Assembly (NCBI GenBank): GCA_012934845.2
Contig: WNNJ02000089.1
Span: 147,473 to 211,472 of the forward strand
DNA from: Pomphorhynchus laevis
Lineage: Eukaryota > Acanthocephala > Palaeacanthocephala > Echinorhynchida > Pomphorhynchidae
Reading direction: 5' to 3'
DNA length: 64,000 nt
How positions within the stretch are numbered: the stretch's first letter is position 1; each line of letters starts with the position of its first letter. Shown here one piece after another: positions 13,601-28,600 of the stretch. The notes beneath the pieces are model-generated. The model did no database searches. It saw only the letters and a program-made list of their open reading frames with translations, and had not been told where the DNA came from. A program made the position numbers and the translations under genes.

Positions 13601-16600
13601 CAATCATCGCAAAACAAAGCTAAAAATAAAAGTTATTAAACTGTCATTTAAATGCTGTTAGTAAATATATAATAAAAATTTAATAATATATTTATATTTT
13701 TGAAAATATCAATTTTCTTCATCTTTTTTAAATAAAATCTTTATGGAATGAAGAAAAGTATTTTTATTTAAATACTAAATAATGAAGAAGAATGTGCGTT
13801 TGTAACGCTTTTTTTGAAGTTTGTTTCTATGTTTTATTGTAATTTGTATAAATGGCAACTTTAGTAATTTTTTGTAGTTTCCTGACGATGAAAGCAGTAG
13901 CTATCGAAATATCAGATACAAACGCTTTGTTGTATTAAATAAAAATACTTTTCTTCGTTCCATAAAATTTTAATATATTTATATATTATTTATATATATT
14001 ATTTGAATACTAAAATTTATTTATATATTAATATGTATTATAAATAATTATTAATGTAATTATTTAAAAATATTACTTATAATGATTAAGAGAAGTTAAT
14101 AATTATTAGCATAATTATTAATTATTATGAGAAGTTATATTTTCTTTACTTCTGCTTGTAAGCGATGGAGGAAGAAAAAAGTCAGTTTATATACAAAGAT
14201 GTCAGTTTATTATTGTACTTATAGAGCTAGTCGTCATCCATCATAAGGAAGGAAAGTGTGCAGAAGTTGTGGAAACGTTACGAAATGACGATATCGAATC
14301 TGCCGCGCAAACTCCATGTAGAAAGAACTGAAGATGAAAACGTATGGAGAAGGTCACAACATGGAAGTCCACAGAAACGACAGAAAGTCAGAACTGATCG
14401 AATGACAAGGCAACCCGATCATACAAAATTTGTAATGGTAAACATGAGTAGTTATTCTCCAGCATATAATTAAATTAATATGTATTAATATATATTAATA
14501 TAAAATAATATTATATATTAATATTTTTAATATTGTATTAAATATTTTATAAAAAATTAAATATGTAATTAATTCAAAAGTTGTAAATTAATTATGTAAT
14601 TATTAAAGTTGATTGACTTTTCTATGAATATTTATGAATAACGAAATAATTTATATAATAAAAATATAAATTAAATATAATAGTAATATAATTATTTAAA
14701 TATAATTAAATATTATAATATAATAATTACAATAATTATAATGATATAATATATAATAATTTTATATAATTGAATTATAATAATATAATTTAAAAATATT
14801 AACTAAAAGTATAAGTTTATATTTAATTTGATATTAAAAACCGATTTTTGAATTTTGAAGCTAAGTATATATAGTTAGTTATAAATCAGTTATGATTACC
14901 AGTTTTCAAAAATACAAATAAATATACTTTTTTGTTACAAAAAGTTCCTACATTCGAACTCTACAAAATGTCATTTCGTTCGAACATTTTTTGTAACATT
15001 TCGTTACGATTTGAAGTGCAATTGAGGACCGCTGATTATGAGTTGGCCGTTTTTATATACCGACGGTGCTGTCCTACACGTGTTTCCGGCTTTTCACCCG
15101 TTTGACCAAGATATTTGTGGTCAAAATCTCGACAGGGTATCGAATATAAACAACCCATACTGTTTTTCTTAGGTTTGCGTTTGAAAAAAAACCAGACAGA
15201 CGTGGTGGGCATTTATAATAAGTCCTAATTTGCTTCCGTAAGTTGTTACTAGCCTTATGAACCATCTTCTTGATTTGGAAGTCCTGCTTCGTCCCCGAAA
15301 AGGGTAACTGTAGGTAAGTTATGGTTTCTTTATCATTTTGTTTCGACAAAGATCTCATTGCCTAATGACTAGCTCTATGAATGATATGTTTGGGATAGCC
15401 ACATTTAATCAGTGTGGACCATATATGTTGTCTTTCTTTGTTTGCAAGCTCCGTTGTACTACACAATTTTATTGCTCTGTAGAACATCGAGCAAGCTCTT
15501 GAAAGCTTCCATTCTTCTGGTCCGAATGATGTATAAGGTGTAAGCTCAAGTGGGATATTAGGCTTTCTGTATACACTGGTGACCAAATTGTTGTTAATGA
15601 TCTGGATCTTGACATCAAAAAAACCAACCTCTAGATTTTCTCCAATAGAAACATCCCATTTTATATCATCATCTAAACTGTCCAAAGTGATCTTCATAAG
15701 AATAGTGTCAAAGACACTTGCTGTGAATATCAATACATCATCCACATACCTGCGCCAGTACAAGATGCAATTACAATCTTTTTTAACATGCTGCTCTCCC
15801 AGACCCTCATGTACAACTCCGCCAACGCTGGTGCAAGCGGACTTCCCATGGATAGCCCTCCACTTTGGTCATACATCACTCCCTCAAATTGAAAATGTGA
15901 TTGCCCAGTGCATACGTAAAGTAATTCCCGCCAACTCTCATTTGGGAGTCTCCACGAAGTATTAGACTCAGCGAGCCCTTCAGCTGATAGGGCAATTGCT
16001 TTAGCAACAGGTACGCTGCTGAAGAGAGACTTGACATCCGCTGTCATTATCATTTTAATCCTCGAAACTAAGCTATCCTCCATGCTATGTAGTACCTCCA
16101 CAAGTTTAAAACTATTCATTATGGATAAATCAGATGTAGACAAACAAGACTGTAGCAACATATTGAGTTTTTTGGCTAAAGCATATGGATACGAACCATA
16201 TGAAGCCACAATGGGTCTTACCAGCTTACCCGGCTTGTGGATCTTTGCTGCCAAATACATAAACGATGGTTCAGAGAGTTTCGATCGACACATCCAATAA
16301 TCATGAACAGGTATTGAACCCTGTTTCTTATATTTGAGAAGTAATTGATTAAGTTTCCTCTCCCGGCAAAGAGTTGGATCCTTATTCAGTCGTTTGAACT
16401 TTGTTATGTCGGAAAGGAGTAAAGACCAGCTTCCACATAATAGCTCGTGTCCATTACAACTAGTGAACGACCTTTATCTGCCGAACAAATAGTAATGTCA
16501 GAATCGTTCTTTAGGCTTTTTAACGCTGAGAACAATCTGCTCTCTATGTTAGTTGCCCTACACTTCAAGCGTGATGGGTAAATTCGTAGACACCCTGCAA

Positions 16601-19600
16601 GATCTACAGATACTCTTTCTTGCTCTTCAGAACTTATACCTTTGCAAATGGATGTAGCATGCTCAAGAAGTGCCAAAGCATCAATATGTCGAGTAGGTGT
16701 TGAAATGACTAAGTCTGGCTCCAGTGCTAAAGATTCTATTTTAGTGCTTTTTATCCAATTTTTATCCACTTGACCTTCAATACTTGTGTTTTGTAATTTT
16801 CGGTAAAAAATTTTTGATGTTTTTGTTGTAAGTGTATATGTGTTGTGTAGTTGTGATTTTACTGTTTTAATTTTTGATTTTTTTTGCCTGAAGAAGGTCA
16901 CTAGAAGCGACTAAAGTTTGTGAAATTTTTCAAATAAATTCCCTACCTTGCAATTCTTCACCAATTGTAATAATATATAATTTATATATTAATATTAAAT
17001 ATAATTAAATATTAATTATATATTCTAATATAAAATCCAATATAAAATCTAACAAATGCTTTAATAAAACAACTAACTACTTACTGTATCTATGAACCAA
17101 CGAAATAAATTTTAAAGGATTATTATTTCTAAAGATGCAATTTTATGAAGATAATAATTTTCTTGAGATTAAAGCAGAAGTTAGCGAAATATCAAATAAA
17201 ATTTTTCAATTTTTTATCTAGCTACAATAATTCTTTATCAATAATGGATCATTATCAACTATTTAAATATTATTATAATCGATAAATATGCAATTTTATG
17301 AATATACAATTTTCTGGAGTCGGTAGCGAAATATCAAATAAAATGTTCCTTCTTTTCTTTGATCCAGCTCTAATAATTTTTTTTATTAATAATGAATCAT
17401 TATCAACTATTTAAAAAAGGAATTTGTTCATAAATGCTTTCAAATTACATGTTAAAATTTTAGAAAAGACAAATGTGGCATGAAAAGAACGTGACAAACG
17501 ACATCTTGTCTACTATTAATAATCATTTTCGCGTGTTTCTAAAATTAACTTTTAAACAATAAATTAAATGATAAAGATAATTTAAAAAATAAAATCAAAT
17601 TATCTTATGATTGCACATCTGTGATCCCTTCGTAATCAGCCGTAAGTTGATTAAAATCAACGTAATTAATCAGCCGATGTATTTTTTTGATCAAACGAAT
17701 CTCTTTCAAACTTTTAGAAATATGTTTTTGAGACCAAAGATATTATAGATTATTATACTAATTGTCATAATTAATTGATCGTAATTAAAATAATAATATT
17801 CGATACCAAAAATACATTTCATTATTATAAATAATGAAATGATTGTTCACTCATTTTAAATTATACTTAATTAAATTTAAAATGGAGAGAGTGAAATTAT
17901 TATTATAAAATAGTCATAACCGCTTTCAGAAAGCGGTTGCTGATGACAACCGCTTTCACTCGCGGTTGTCATCAGTCAGTTAATCCTCCAGCGCCCTGCT
18001 AAATCGAACCCTAAACAACTAAAAAAATTCTCGATCGCAGACTTGATTGCTGGACAAGCGGAGATATGCAAACGCTGCTCAACGAAGCTCGTTCTCTCCA
18101 ATCTCAGTCTTTCCACAAGCTATAATGGATCATTATCAATAATGGATCATTATCAACTATTTAAAATGCAAGTTTTGAATAAAAATTTTGTGAAAATAAT
18201 TTTGAAAATTATAGCAATCAATTGTATATATATGTATATATACACATATATATACATATATATACATACACATATATATATACATATATATGTATATATA
18301 CATAGATATGGACGATCCCGTCAACAGCCGGTTTAACGATCATTATATATATATTCAATCGATCTTCATGATATCATACGATAAAATCTATATATATAAA
18401 TATATATATATCCATTGATTGCTTTTGCCAATTTAGTAAATAAAAAACACATTAAATTAAATATATAATAATATATACATTAATTTAAACATATTAAATT
18501 AAATGATTATAATTATTGTGTTTATAATTACTTATAAACGTAATACATATCTAAATGTGTAAACTGTAATAATATTTACTAATAAAAATATAAAGTGTTA
18601 TTATAACATAATTAATGCTAAAATAATTTGCTATGAATTTTACACAAATTTAGAATATTTCAATACTTGCAATTACATAATCTATGTAAAGATAATAAAC
18701 CTAAAGTAGCGAATGTTTAAAATTAATTTTAAATTTAATTGCTGGTAATTAATTCTAATTTACGAAACTCTTGCTATGAATTTAAAATTAAAGTTTCACA
18801 ATATTTTTAATTATTTTGAATTTTTATTATTTTTCATATCTTATCCAAAAGGTATCATCTTATTCAATCTAAATACCTTTTAGCACGTAAATTTTAAATA
18901 TATTTATGATAATATATGATAATATTTATGTATATAAATATATATTTTAATATGTTACTATATATTAAGATATATTTTACTAAATATAATGAAATATTAA
19001 AAAATTTTTAACTCAGGGATCCCTTTGCTAGAACAATGGCTAGTAATCTAAGTATTGCAAGCCATTTTTGCTCGACATGCTTCACCAAAAATGATCCATA
19101 AATATTGTTCGTTCTTAGAATATATCACAAAGGTTATTATTTATATAAATCCAATATTCTGTGGATTTATAAAATCTAACTTATGAAGGCATAAGTTGGA
19201 AGCATTATAAAGACATAATTTCCAATTTTTTGTGGTTTTTTGGAATAAATTAAAAAGTTGAATTGTACTTTTTAAGACTGAATATGAAAAGATTAAAAAG
19301 TTTTACAAATGAAATGAATATATGCGGTGGTCATTTATTGATAAATGCATTTCATTTTGCAATCTTAATTTATTAAGTTGGGCAAATCTTTTAGTCGGGT
19401 AAATTTAATCAATGTCTCTGGTGATCGGTAGAGGAATATAAGCTGTGCAAATAGTTGTTCCTCATATCGAAATAATCGTCTTTCTCTCACAAGACGAACA
19501 TCTGAGCACAGTTGGAGCAATGAATCAACGTTCGGTATTTCTCTAAACATTATTGTAGTGGAAACTTCACACAAACTTATAAATGAATCACATATTAATT

Positions 19601-22600
19601 TATAGAAATATATTAATCATATATTTATTTATAGATGCAATTTTATGAAGATAATAATTTTCTTGAGATTAAAGCAGAAGTTAGCGAAATATCAAATAAA
19701 ATTTTTCTATTTTTTTATCTATTTATTTATATGATAATATTTATAAAAAATTAGCTTATCTTCAACAATCACGGATGCAATTATATGTGAAATTTGTCGG
19801 TCTCCAGGAACGTCGCTTATAATTTTTAATGAGCACTCGATCACTGCAACTGGTAAGCATACGTGACATTTTAATATCAATTTCTGTAGACTATAAGCTA
19901 ACCAATGCAAATCAATAGATGAACGATGCATATTTTGGCACAATGAACGTATTAATATGCACATTATATTGCTATAGTAATTCAGAACGATTGGACTAAA
20001 CAGTTCTAAACGCCACCCGCTTTCGGAAGAACTTGCATGAGCTATAAGCTGTATACAATCGCCTGTTTCAAGACCCGATTTAGTTAAATGTTCAAATAAA
20101 AGTTTCCATTTATATAGACCAAGGTAATAGCCTAATGACCAATCATATTGCATTACATGTAAACCATTCATAGTACTATAGTTTAATAAAGGATATGTGT
20201 TTGTCAATCTAGTAGTTGCCGTATTGAGTAAGGCATTTGACAGAGGATTAGCAGGTAAATGTAAAATGACGTTTAGTAAATGCCAATTATTGCTACTAGC
20301 AGCGATTGCAATTGCCCGGGCTACATTTGACTTGTCAGGCTTCATCTCAACTATAAGTGTTCCCAGTTCAACGGGATGGTAAACTATAAGACGATTTACA
20401 AGTTCAATGATTTCAACATTTGACTTATAAGCATTGATACGATTACAATGTGCATTTATATATTCAAATATTTCGTTAGCGTAAAATATTTTACGCTAAG
20501 CTCAAATATTTTGTTCAGCCAGTTAGTTTTTATAAAGCGAAATAAGATATGATTACATAAATAATTCGCAGAGTTAGCGAAAGAGACCAAATTTTAGAAT
20601 TTTACATAAGATTAGTTTTATAAAGCAACATTTTATTTTAAAAAATAAAATGATGCATCTAAACGATAATCTTGATCGTAAAGTTTTATACCTAAAAATA
20701 TAGTGCTTTATCTATTTTCAATTGATTTTCCTCAAATTCCCATATTTATTTGTAGAATAATACATTTAATGTTCCGGAAATGTAACTTTCCGGAACATTA
20801 AAAGATGAAATTAAAATATCATGTTTTACAGTATAACATAAATAGTTTTACAAAACGAAGTCTACAAAAATCATACCTCTAAACCAAATCTGTAAAATCC
20901 AAAATTCACTAGATATTTAACTAAGCTCATAATGCCATCATCAATGTTTTTGATTCCAATTACGTTGTAAACGACCTTGAGATGACGCTCTCCATCAGAC
21001 GATGTGCTAATATTAATTGTAGCATCACACGGAAAAAGTGTCTCTGAAAAGGGTGGTTGAACAACAATCACGCCAGTATTAGAAGTTATCCATGCGCGTC
21101 GATTGATTTGTTTATATTTGGCAGCAGTCAGTACAAATATAACACCAATTATAATTACATAAGGCTAAATGAAAATTAATTGAACTTTGCCTGACAATTC
21201 GCTTAAAGCACACACAATAACAAATTTGAACAGTGAATCTGACTTTGACAAACCAATCCAAACATCACTATTCGTAGACTCTTGAACAGCAATGCCCTTG
21301 TCTGTATAATACTGATGTAAATACATAAATATTTTGAAAATTACACACAACATTTGAGACTTACCACACATGTATGTTTAAAGCTATTATCGGGTATAAT
21401 TTGAAGCTGAAAAATGAATTGGCACATTATGCAAAAACAAGACCACATGAGGGCAAACGAGTATATCCCTTCATAATGTAAACTTTTCATGTTGAATACG
21501 ACAATCATCAAGCAAAAGAAAACGAAATTCATTAAGGACACCTGTGAAATAATAATAATTTGAGACCCGGCAAAAAAGTTTGATATTAAGCAAATAAACG
21601 AAATTCAAACTTCAAAGATTATTTTAAAGTTTTATAAACTTTAAAATAATCATATTTAAATATTAAATTTAAATCGAAATCCCTCATGGATCCTGGGACT
21701 GCTTGATCAACTACTATTTTTAATAAAATACAGTGGAATCTATTGATAAAAACAACTTTGTATTGAGTTAGAAGAAATGAAGGATGGGTATATAGTGTTC
21801 ATAGGGAAACTACAGCGATACAAGCTATATATGATGAGTACACATGTACCATTGACGGCCGTATCGGACGAAACAATATCAATATGTCAGGATTAAATTT
21901 AGTTGTGAATCCAGGTAGATGTAGTTAGAAGTAATGAAGTAATTTTACCGTAGCTGGTTTCTGGTGCGAAATTACCTTGTGTGATCTAGCAAAATTGACA
22001 AAATAAATGAAATAATCTATTAAAGAATCATCATTTCCCATTCCATGATCTCCTAATCACATCAGCCGATTATTATGCAAAAATACATTTATCTTTTATA
22101 TATCAATAAAATAAAATTTAATATAATTATATATAAATTAGTAAAAATTTAATATTAAATTAATTTAATGTAAATTAATATTAAATTGCTCGCAATCTGA
22201 GAGCAAAAATAAATTCTACGAAGCAACAACTGTAGAAGATATTTATCTCCTGATTACATCAGTGCACGATATATGATATATATGATCTCCTGATCACATC
22301 AGTGTTATATATGAAGAACTGAGATTTTTGTTGAAATCTTATATCAAATTCTAAAAACATATTTAAAAAAATTTTCGTTCTAATCTACACGTTTATTTTG
22401 CAATAACATAAATTTCAATTTTAAAACTTAAAATTGAAATTTAAAATAAATGTCAATTTTTATAAGGTGACTAATAACAAACAGACGTTGTATCAGAATA
22501 AGGATTAGAGGTCGTCCGGAGGAACTGCTACGTTATCAGGTTTCGTCCACTATTACTCGACACAGCATAGTAGCGGAGCCAAACACGTGCTAGTGACGTA

Positions 22601-25600
22601 TTTCATATGATGAAATTTGATGATCTAGTATTATATTCTATTATAATACATATATATTATAATATATATAATAAGATATGAAAGAAGATATATAATATCT
22701 TATTCTAATACAAAGTATATTATTTATTATCCATCCGTAAAAAAAATTCGCTTAACAGTTTAAATATATTTTTAATATTATTGTGTTGATTTATATATTT
22801 TACTATTTTCTGTTTGATGTTATTTTTCTAGCAACCTATAAAAATAAGGAATGATACCGTAACTGGTTTTTACTGCGAAATAAACTTGTGTGATCTTGCA
22901 AAATTGACAATATAAATGAAAAATTTTAAATAGTTGATAATTATCCATTATTTATAAAGAATTATTAGAGTTGAATCAAAGAAAGAAGGGAAACTTGATT
23001 TTGATCCAGCTTCAATAATTCTTTATAAATGATAGAATCCATCCAAGGATTACCATCACCGATTCTATGATCTTCTGATCACATTAAATGCGGTTTCAGA
23101 AATTTCCTACATTGAACGTTTCATATACGGAGGAATTTCCAGCTGTGCTGGATGGTTAGCTTGGTCGGTAAGACATAGACCCACTGATCTAGAGAACTTA
23201 GGTTTGAATCTGAAAGTGCAAATATTGTTTAAAAGGAAATTACATCGGTACACGCCTTCTGATGAGTCCGGGTGTACCATTGCACGGCAGTAGCTGACCA
23301 AACAATACCAATATGTCAGGCTTTGTGAGTCAAAGTGTGTGGAGTTGGAAGTAGTGAACTTCCAACTTCACACACTATACACACGGTGAGTTCTACTGCG
23401 AACTCACCTCGGGTGATCTGCAAAATTGATAAAAATAAATGAAGGAATCCATCAAAGGATCACCAGCACCGATTATATGATCTCCTGATCACATCAGTGT
23501 TATATATATAGAACTAAGAGTTTTGTTGAAATCTTATATCAAATATATCAAATTCTAAAAATATATCTAAATACATTTTCGTATTCAACTACACGTTTAT
23601 TTCGCAAAAAATGTAGATTATTGAGTTGATCATATTTAGAATTTATGTTTTAAAAACCAATGAAATTTATAAAATTACTAGATACTAGAATCATTTGTTC
23701 ACATTAGAATTTATCATTTGTAACAAAATCAATAACTAACTGATTAGAGTATTAATAATCAATAATCAATATTAAGTTATTAGAGTATTATTATATTAAA
23801 TATCATAATTGTTAACGAATTTTATAGCAAAAGCTAGTTTATTTATTATTTAGTTCCTAGTTTTTTAAATATTCTTCAAAAAAATTAAGGATATTTTGCC
23901 CAAGCAAAATATCTGAATAAACTTTGCATTATTTACATCCAAGCAATGATGACAAACCAAAACATAGAAAAGTTACCGGACAGATTGAGCATGTCACCAG
24001 TGTTAAGGCAAATAATTTTCTCTCGTGGATTTCCAACAATCGCCAAAGGTACAATGATAAGTTTCGAAAAATTTGAACCACCTGCACGATTAAAACCTGA
24101 CCCTTTTGTATATCTTCTACCAACAATATAGCAAATGAAACAGATTGTTTGTGTTTACAATATTAACCTTGAGTATCTCGATCTTTCAATCCTGCAATAT
24201 TATTACTACTTCGATTTAAATCACTTGTTGCCGATATCATAAGACTTGAACTAAAATCAAAGCAAATTAAACATTTACTCAATAAATAAGTAGATTTTTC
24301 AATTGATGTTTAAATATCAAATTCAAATAATCTATTTTTTAAATTTATGTGTAAGAAAAATTTGTTTTATCTTCAAAAAATACATATCTTTGCTTGTCAA
24401 ATGTGTATGTGAAATGTGTTACATATGATTTGATTAAATAGATGTAAATATTTGTTACATCTCTCATGAAAAAAACAGAAATTGGTATAAGAGTAATTTA
24501 GTTTTTCATTTTCTTGATGTGTATATATGGATATTCAATCTGGATCGGTTCTTTACACTGGTGTCTATAGAAAATCTAATGTACCAAACGTTATACTGTC
24601 TTGGACCTCTGCAACCTCGACACCGTATAAGATTAGTGGATTGAGATCGCAATTTCAGCGTTGTTTGACACCCTGTAGTAAAGTATCTGAACAAATATCT
24701 GGGATAAAAGACGTTGCTTATTTGTGTACGAAAAGTGGATATCCGTTTGATGATATTGATGAAATACGTAAATCTGTTTCGTAAAAATCAACATCTTACA
24801 CATGTAGATGCTAGTTCGTCAAGACATTTTGAATCGATGCATATGTCTATCGATAAAGTTGCTAAATATTTTCGTAATATACAGTATTGTATATACATTG
24901 TAAATTCAGTATTACTGGCTATTCAAAATACAGCAGTAGATTATTCCGATTATATAAGCACACACCAAAAAAGAACCATCTTAAGGTGGCTTACATCATC
25001 CCTTGCTCCTTGTGTGAGAAATTAAATGTTGGACAGACTCGCAGTCATCTACGAGAGAAGCTTCTTGAATACGCACATGTGCACCCCTAGAAATAGTTTA
25101 ATGAACCGTTGCACAACATTTTAGCAAGACTGGTCACTTCTTGGATATTAACTCTTCAAAGATTGAGTTAATTCAACCTCATCTAAAAACTAGATTTGGC
25201 TCGGAGTTACTATTGATTAGGTCCTTTAGACAAAAATGTTTGTAGGGTAATACTAAAAGGTTGTGATATATGCTTTCATCGACGAATATTTTGGAATTAT
25301 TATTTTCTTTGTATTTTCGTTTATATTGTCTGACTTATTTTGATTTAATTTAATTTCGGTTGTAGTTAATTTTATTGTCTCTGCAATTTCAATTGTATTG
25401 TTTAATTTTGTATTATGTTTTCTTTTGGACAAATTGTGCATTTTATTTGATATTTCGTATTTATTGTGAATTACTAATTGTTTTTGTTTTGTTGATTTAT
25501 ATATATATTTTTTATTTTTTGATTTAAATATATTTTTTTATTTTTTTATTAAAATACATCTATAATACATAATTTTAACACACTGAGTTTCTGCTCAGTG

Positions 25601-28600
25601 TATTATGTTGTTCTTTGAACTAACCACTAAGCATTATTTTGTTTCAAAGAACAAAATAATGTGTAGCTGTTTTTCTTGAAGTAGTATAAAAATTCACAAA
25701 GTTTAACAGTTACTGATACAATGCATCTTTGATAAATTCATAATATTAAAACGTACCCAACATTTACTGATTAAACATCTGAGGATACTTACTCAATTGG
25801 ATCTTCTAAAATTACCAGCCAACTGCTATGAATAAAGTGAAGATGGACCACGAATGAAGCCACAAATAGCAGAGGTAAAAGCAACGCGCTTATCATTTGT
25901 GAATGAGTTTCATACTTTATGAGCCCAATCACTTCAAGTCTGAAATTTAAAAGAATAGTATAGCAAATATTTTACTAAAATAATTTATAGCATAATATTT
26001 TACTTTATAGAATAATATAAAAACAATATGTAATGATAGATTATTATATTATTATATGATCCTTATAATATTATATATTATTCCTAATAATAATGATGCA
26101 TAAATAAAGATGTATATATGAAATTCATATTGTATACAAGAGCTATCAACCTTGTATATAATAAGTTTGTGAGAATAATAAAATCACATATTCGAATTGA
26201 GATTCCTAACATGTTAATAAGAAAATCAAAAATTTAAGTTTTTTGAGTTTTTTTAGTTTTTCAAAAGTTTGATATAATAAAAAAGCTGAGAAAAAATTTA
26301 ACTGAGAAACATTGCATGATTATTGAATTATTTTATAAATTATTCTCTTTGTTAAAGAATATAAACAGTACAGTTAACATTAGTAATAATATTAGCTGTA
26401 TATATTACTTATTATATTATTAACTTATTATATTATTTATATTATTTACTTATAATATATTTTTAATATAATTTTATTAAAGAATTATTAAAGCTGGATC
26501 AAAGAAAAGAGGAACCTTTTTTATTGATATTTCGCTAACTTCTGTTAGCATCTTCAGAAAATTACTAGATTTAATCATTATTTATTCAGCAATAACATTA
26601 TATTTATTCATTTAGTAATTTTTACAAATATTATATCAGAAAATAAAAGAATTATAAAAAAAGCTGCTGACGATCAAATTAAATAAATATGCATTAACAA
26701 CTTTAAAAGACAAATAATAATCTTAAGTAAATAGATTAAATAGATTAAATTTAAAAAGTTCTATTTGGTAATTCGGGCTTAACACATCCTCTAAGGATGA
26801 AAGCAGTAGCTATTTAAATTGGTATTCCTATTTGTTTATTTACAAAAACTGCAATGCTAAACATTTAAATTAAAAAATAAAAAATTTATTTTGTAAAACA
26901 AAAATTAAAAGCACGAGAATAAATGGTAGATAAATCGAGAGAAGCAAGGTGAGATGGAGAGAACAATACGACGAAGAAAGAAGAGAATTCGGACGGTTGC
27001 GTTTACGATGCGTTGTAGTGGAAGAAGAGTGGATTTAGGTGACTTAGAAAATAGAATTAGACAATAATCAAGTTTTGAGTAAAAATGAGAGAAGATATAA
27101 GAGTCATACAAGAAGGGAAATCGATCAATAATTTTAAAAATAAATTTAAAATCATTAGCGGAAAATGTTTATTGATGGATAATTAATAATATACTTTGTA
27201 TTAGAATTAGGTACACCAGATAATCAAATTTAATCAGAGGAAATACATCATTAGCATGTATTTAGCCCCGCTGCTATGTTGGGTAGATGAGTTAGTGGCT
27301 GAAATCTGATAGCATAGCAGTTCTACCAGATGACCTGAATAATTCTAAATTATTGTTCCTCTTAAATAATTCGAAATTATTTCTAAAGATTGTTGTATCT
27401 CACATTTTAGTAGTATGTAATATAAAAATTCCTAAATATCATAGCTGATAGCATATAAGTTCCTCCTGATGACCTCTAATTCTTATTCTGATACAACGTA
27501 TGTTATTTATTAGTCAATTCATAAAAATGACGTTTATTTTAAATTTCATTTTTTTAACTTGATTTAAATTATAGAAAATCTAAAAACAATTATTAATTTT
27601 ATTATTTAATTATTAAATTTTGATTTAGCATTATTATGTTTTGTTTATTTTATAATTTAAATTCATTTATTGAATTTAATCTGTGAGTTAGGTGGATTCG
27701 TACCATATGTGAAAACTTAATATCTTAATAAGCAAAAGTGCCAAACTTGCTTTTGTAAAATTTATTTGGCAGCAACAAATGGAGAAGATCTCTACAAGAA
27801 ATACTGCAGAATTGGAATATTAATTAGCATAAACTTTATAAAAAATGCGGCATTATCAGCATTTTATAAATGCTGATAAATACAAAAATAGAAGATAATA
27901 ATATTTATTAATATTTATCTATTATTCAATTATATCAATTATGCAACTAATTGATATTCTAACAAATAAGAACATTAGCAGCGATGAATAGCAGCTAAGA
28001 AGACATACGGTAAAATAAAATTACTTAGTTAAGATTAATTACTTAAGATCTCTACAAGAATTACTACAGAATTGGAATATTAATTAGCTAATCTAACTTT
28101 ATTCGCTAAAATATGAACAATTTTATTCTTATAAATTTTGTTTTTTATAAGCACATGAGTGATAAAAATTACCTTTAAAATATTAACTTACACCTTATCA
28201 ATATGCATTGATCGAAAAGCTGAATATATAATGTTGAACTGGCATATATAGATGCAGTTTATAAGAATCATCGAATACGCAACAACCACACGGCAAATCA
28301 GTGGTGTTATAAGCTTCCAATACTGGTAAGAAACCTATATAAGCAAATTATATATATAGTCAACCAGTTTGTCGATTAATTACGATAAAATTATAAGACG
28401 ATATAAAGAATATCACGAGGTAAACTATCTTATACAACAGAATTGGTTTCACAGTGCAGAATATTAGCAGAAATAAATGACAAACAAGTATCCAGTACTT
28501 AATAAACATTGAATTTAGATATCGACCTAAAGGTGAATCAGACATTAATAAAATAAGCATTCAAATAATAGCAATATTGACACTGAATTCTATTAAAAGT

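Noticed and set aside
13372-13617. Alternative minus-strand frame with repeated Asp-Asp-Cys
   Set aside because: It is the wrong frame of Piezo exon 17; the hydrophobic frame matches the Piezo family and joins its neighbours in phase.
14258-14473. 71-codon plus-strand open frame
   Set aside because: The composition looks coding-like but there is no family match and stops lie just upstream; kept only as an unexplained patch.
16860-16920. Hammerhead ribozyme at the 5' side of the 15-16.9 kb Penelope-like element
   Set aside because: The motif is on the strand opposite to the element, its stem is mismatched and the GAAA is TAAA, so it is weaker than the other candidates.
18043-18336. 97-codon plus-strand open frame
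   Set aside because: Its first third is a decayed piece of the RT element in the wrong frame and the rest is a TA microsatellite.
23150-23225. A functional tRNA gene
   Set aside because: A- and B-box-like sequences are present, but the acceptor stem does not pair and the sequence runs into a SINE body.
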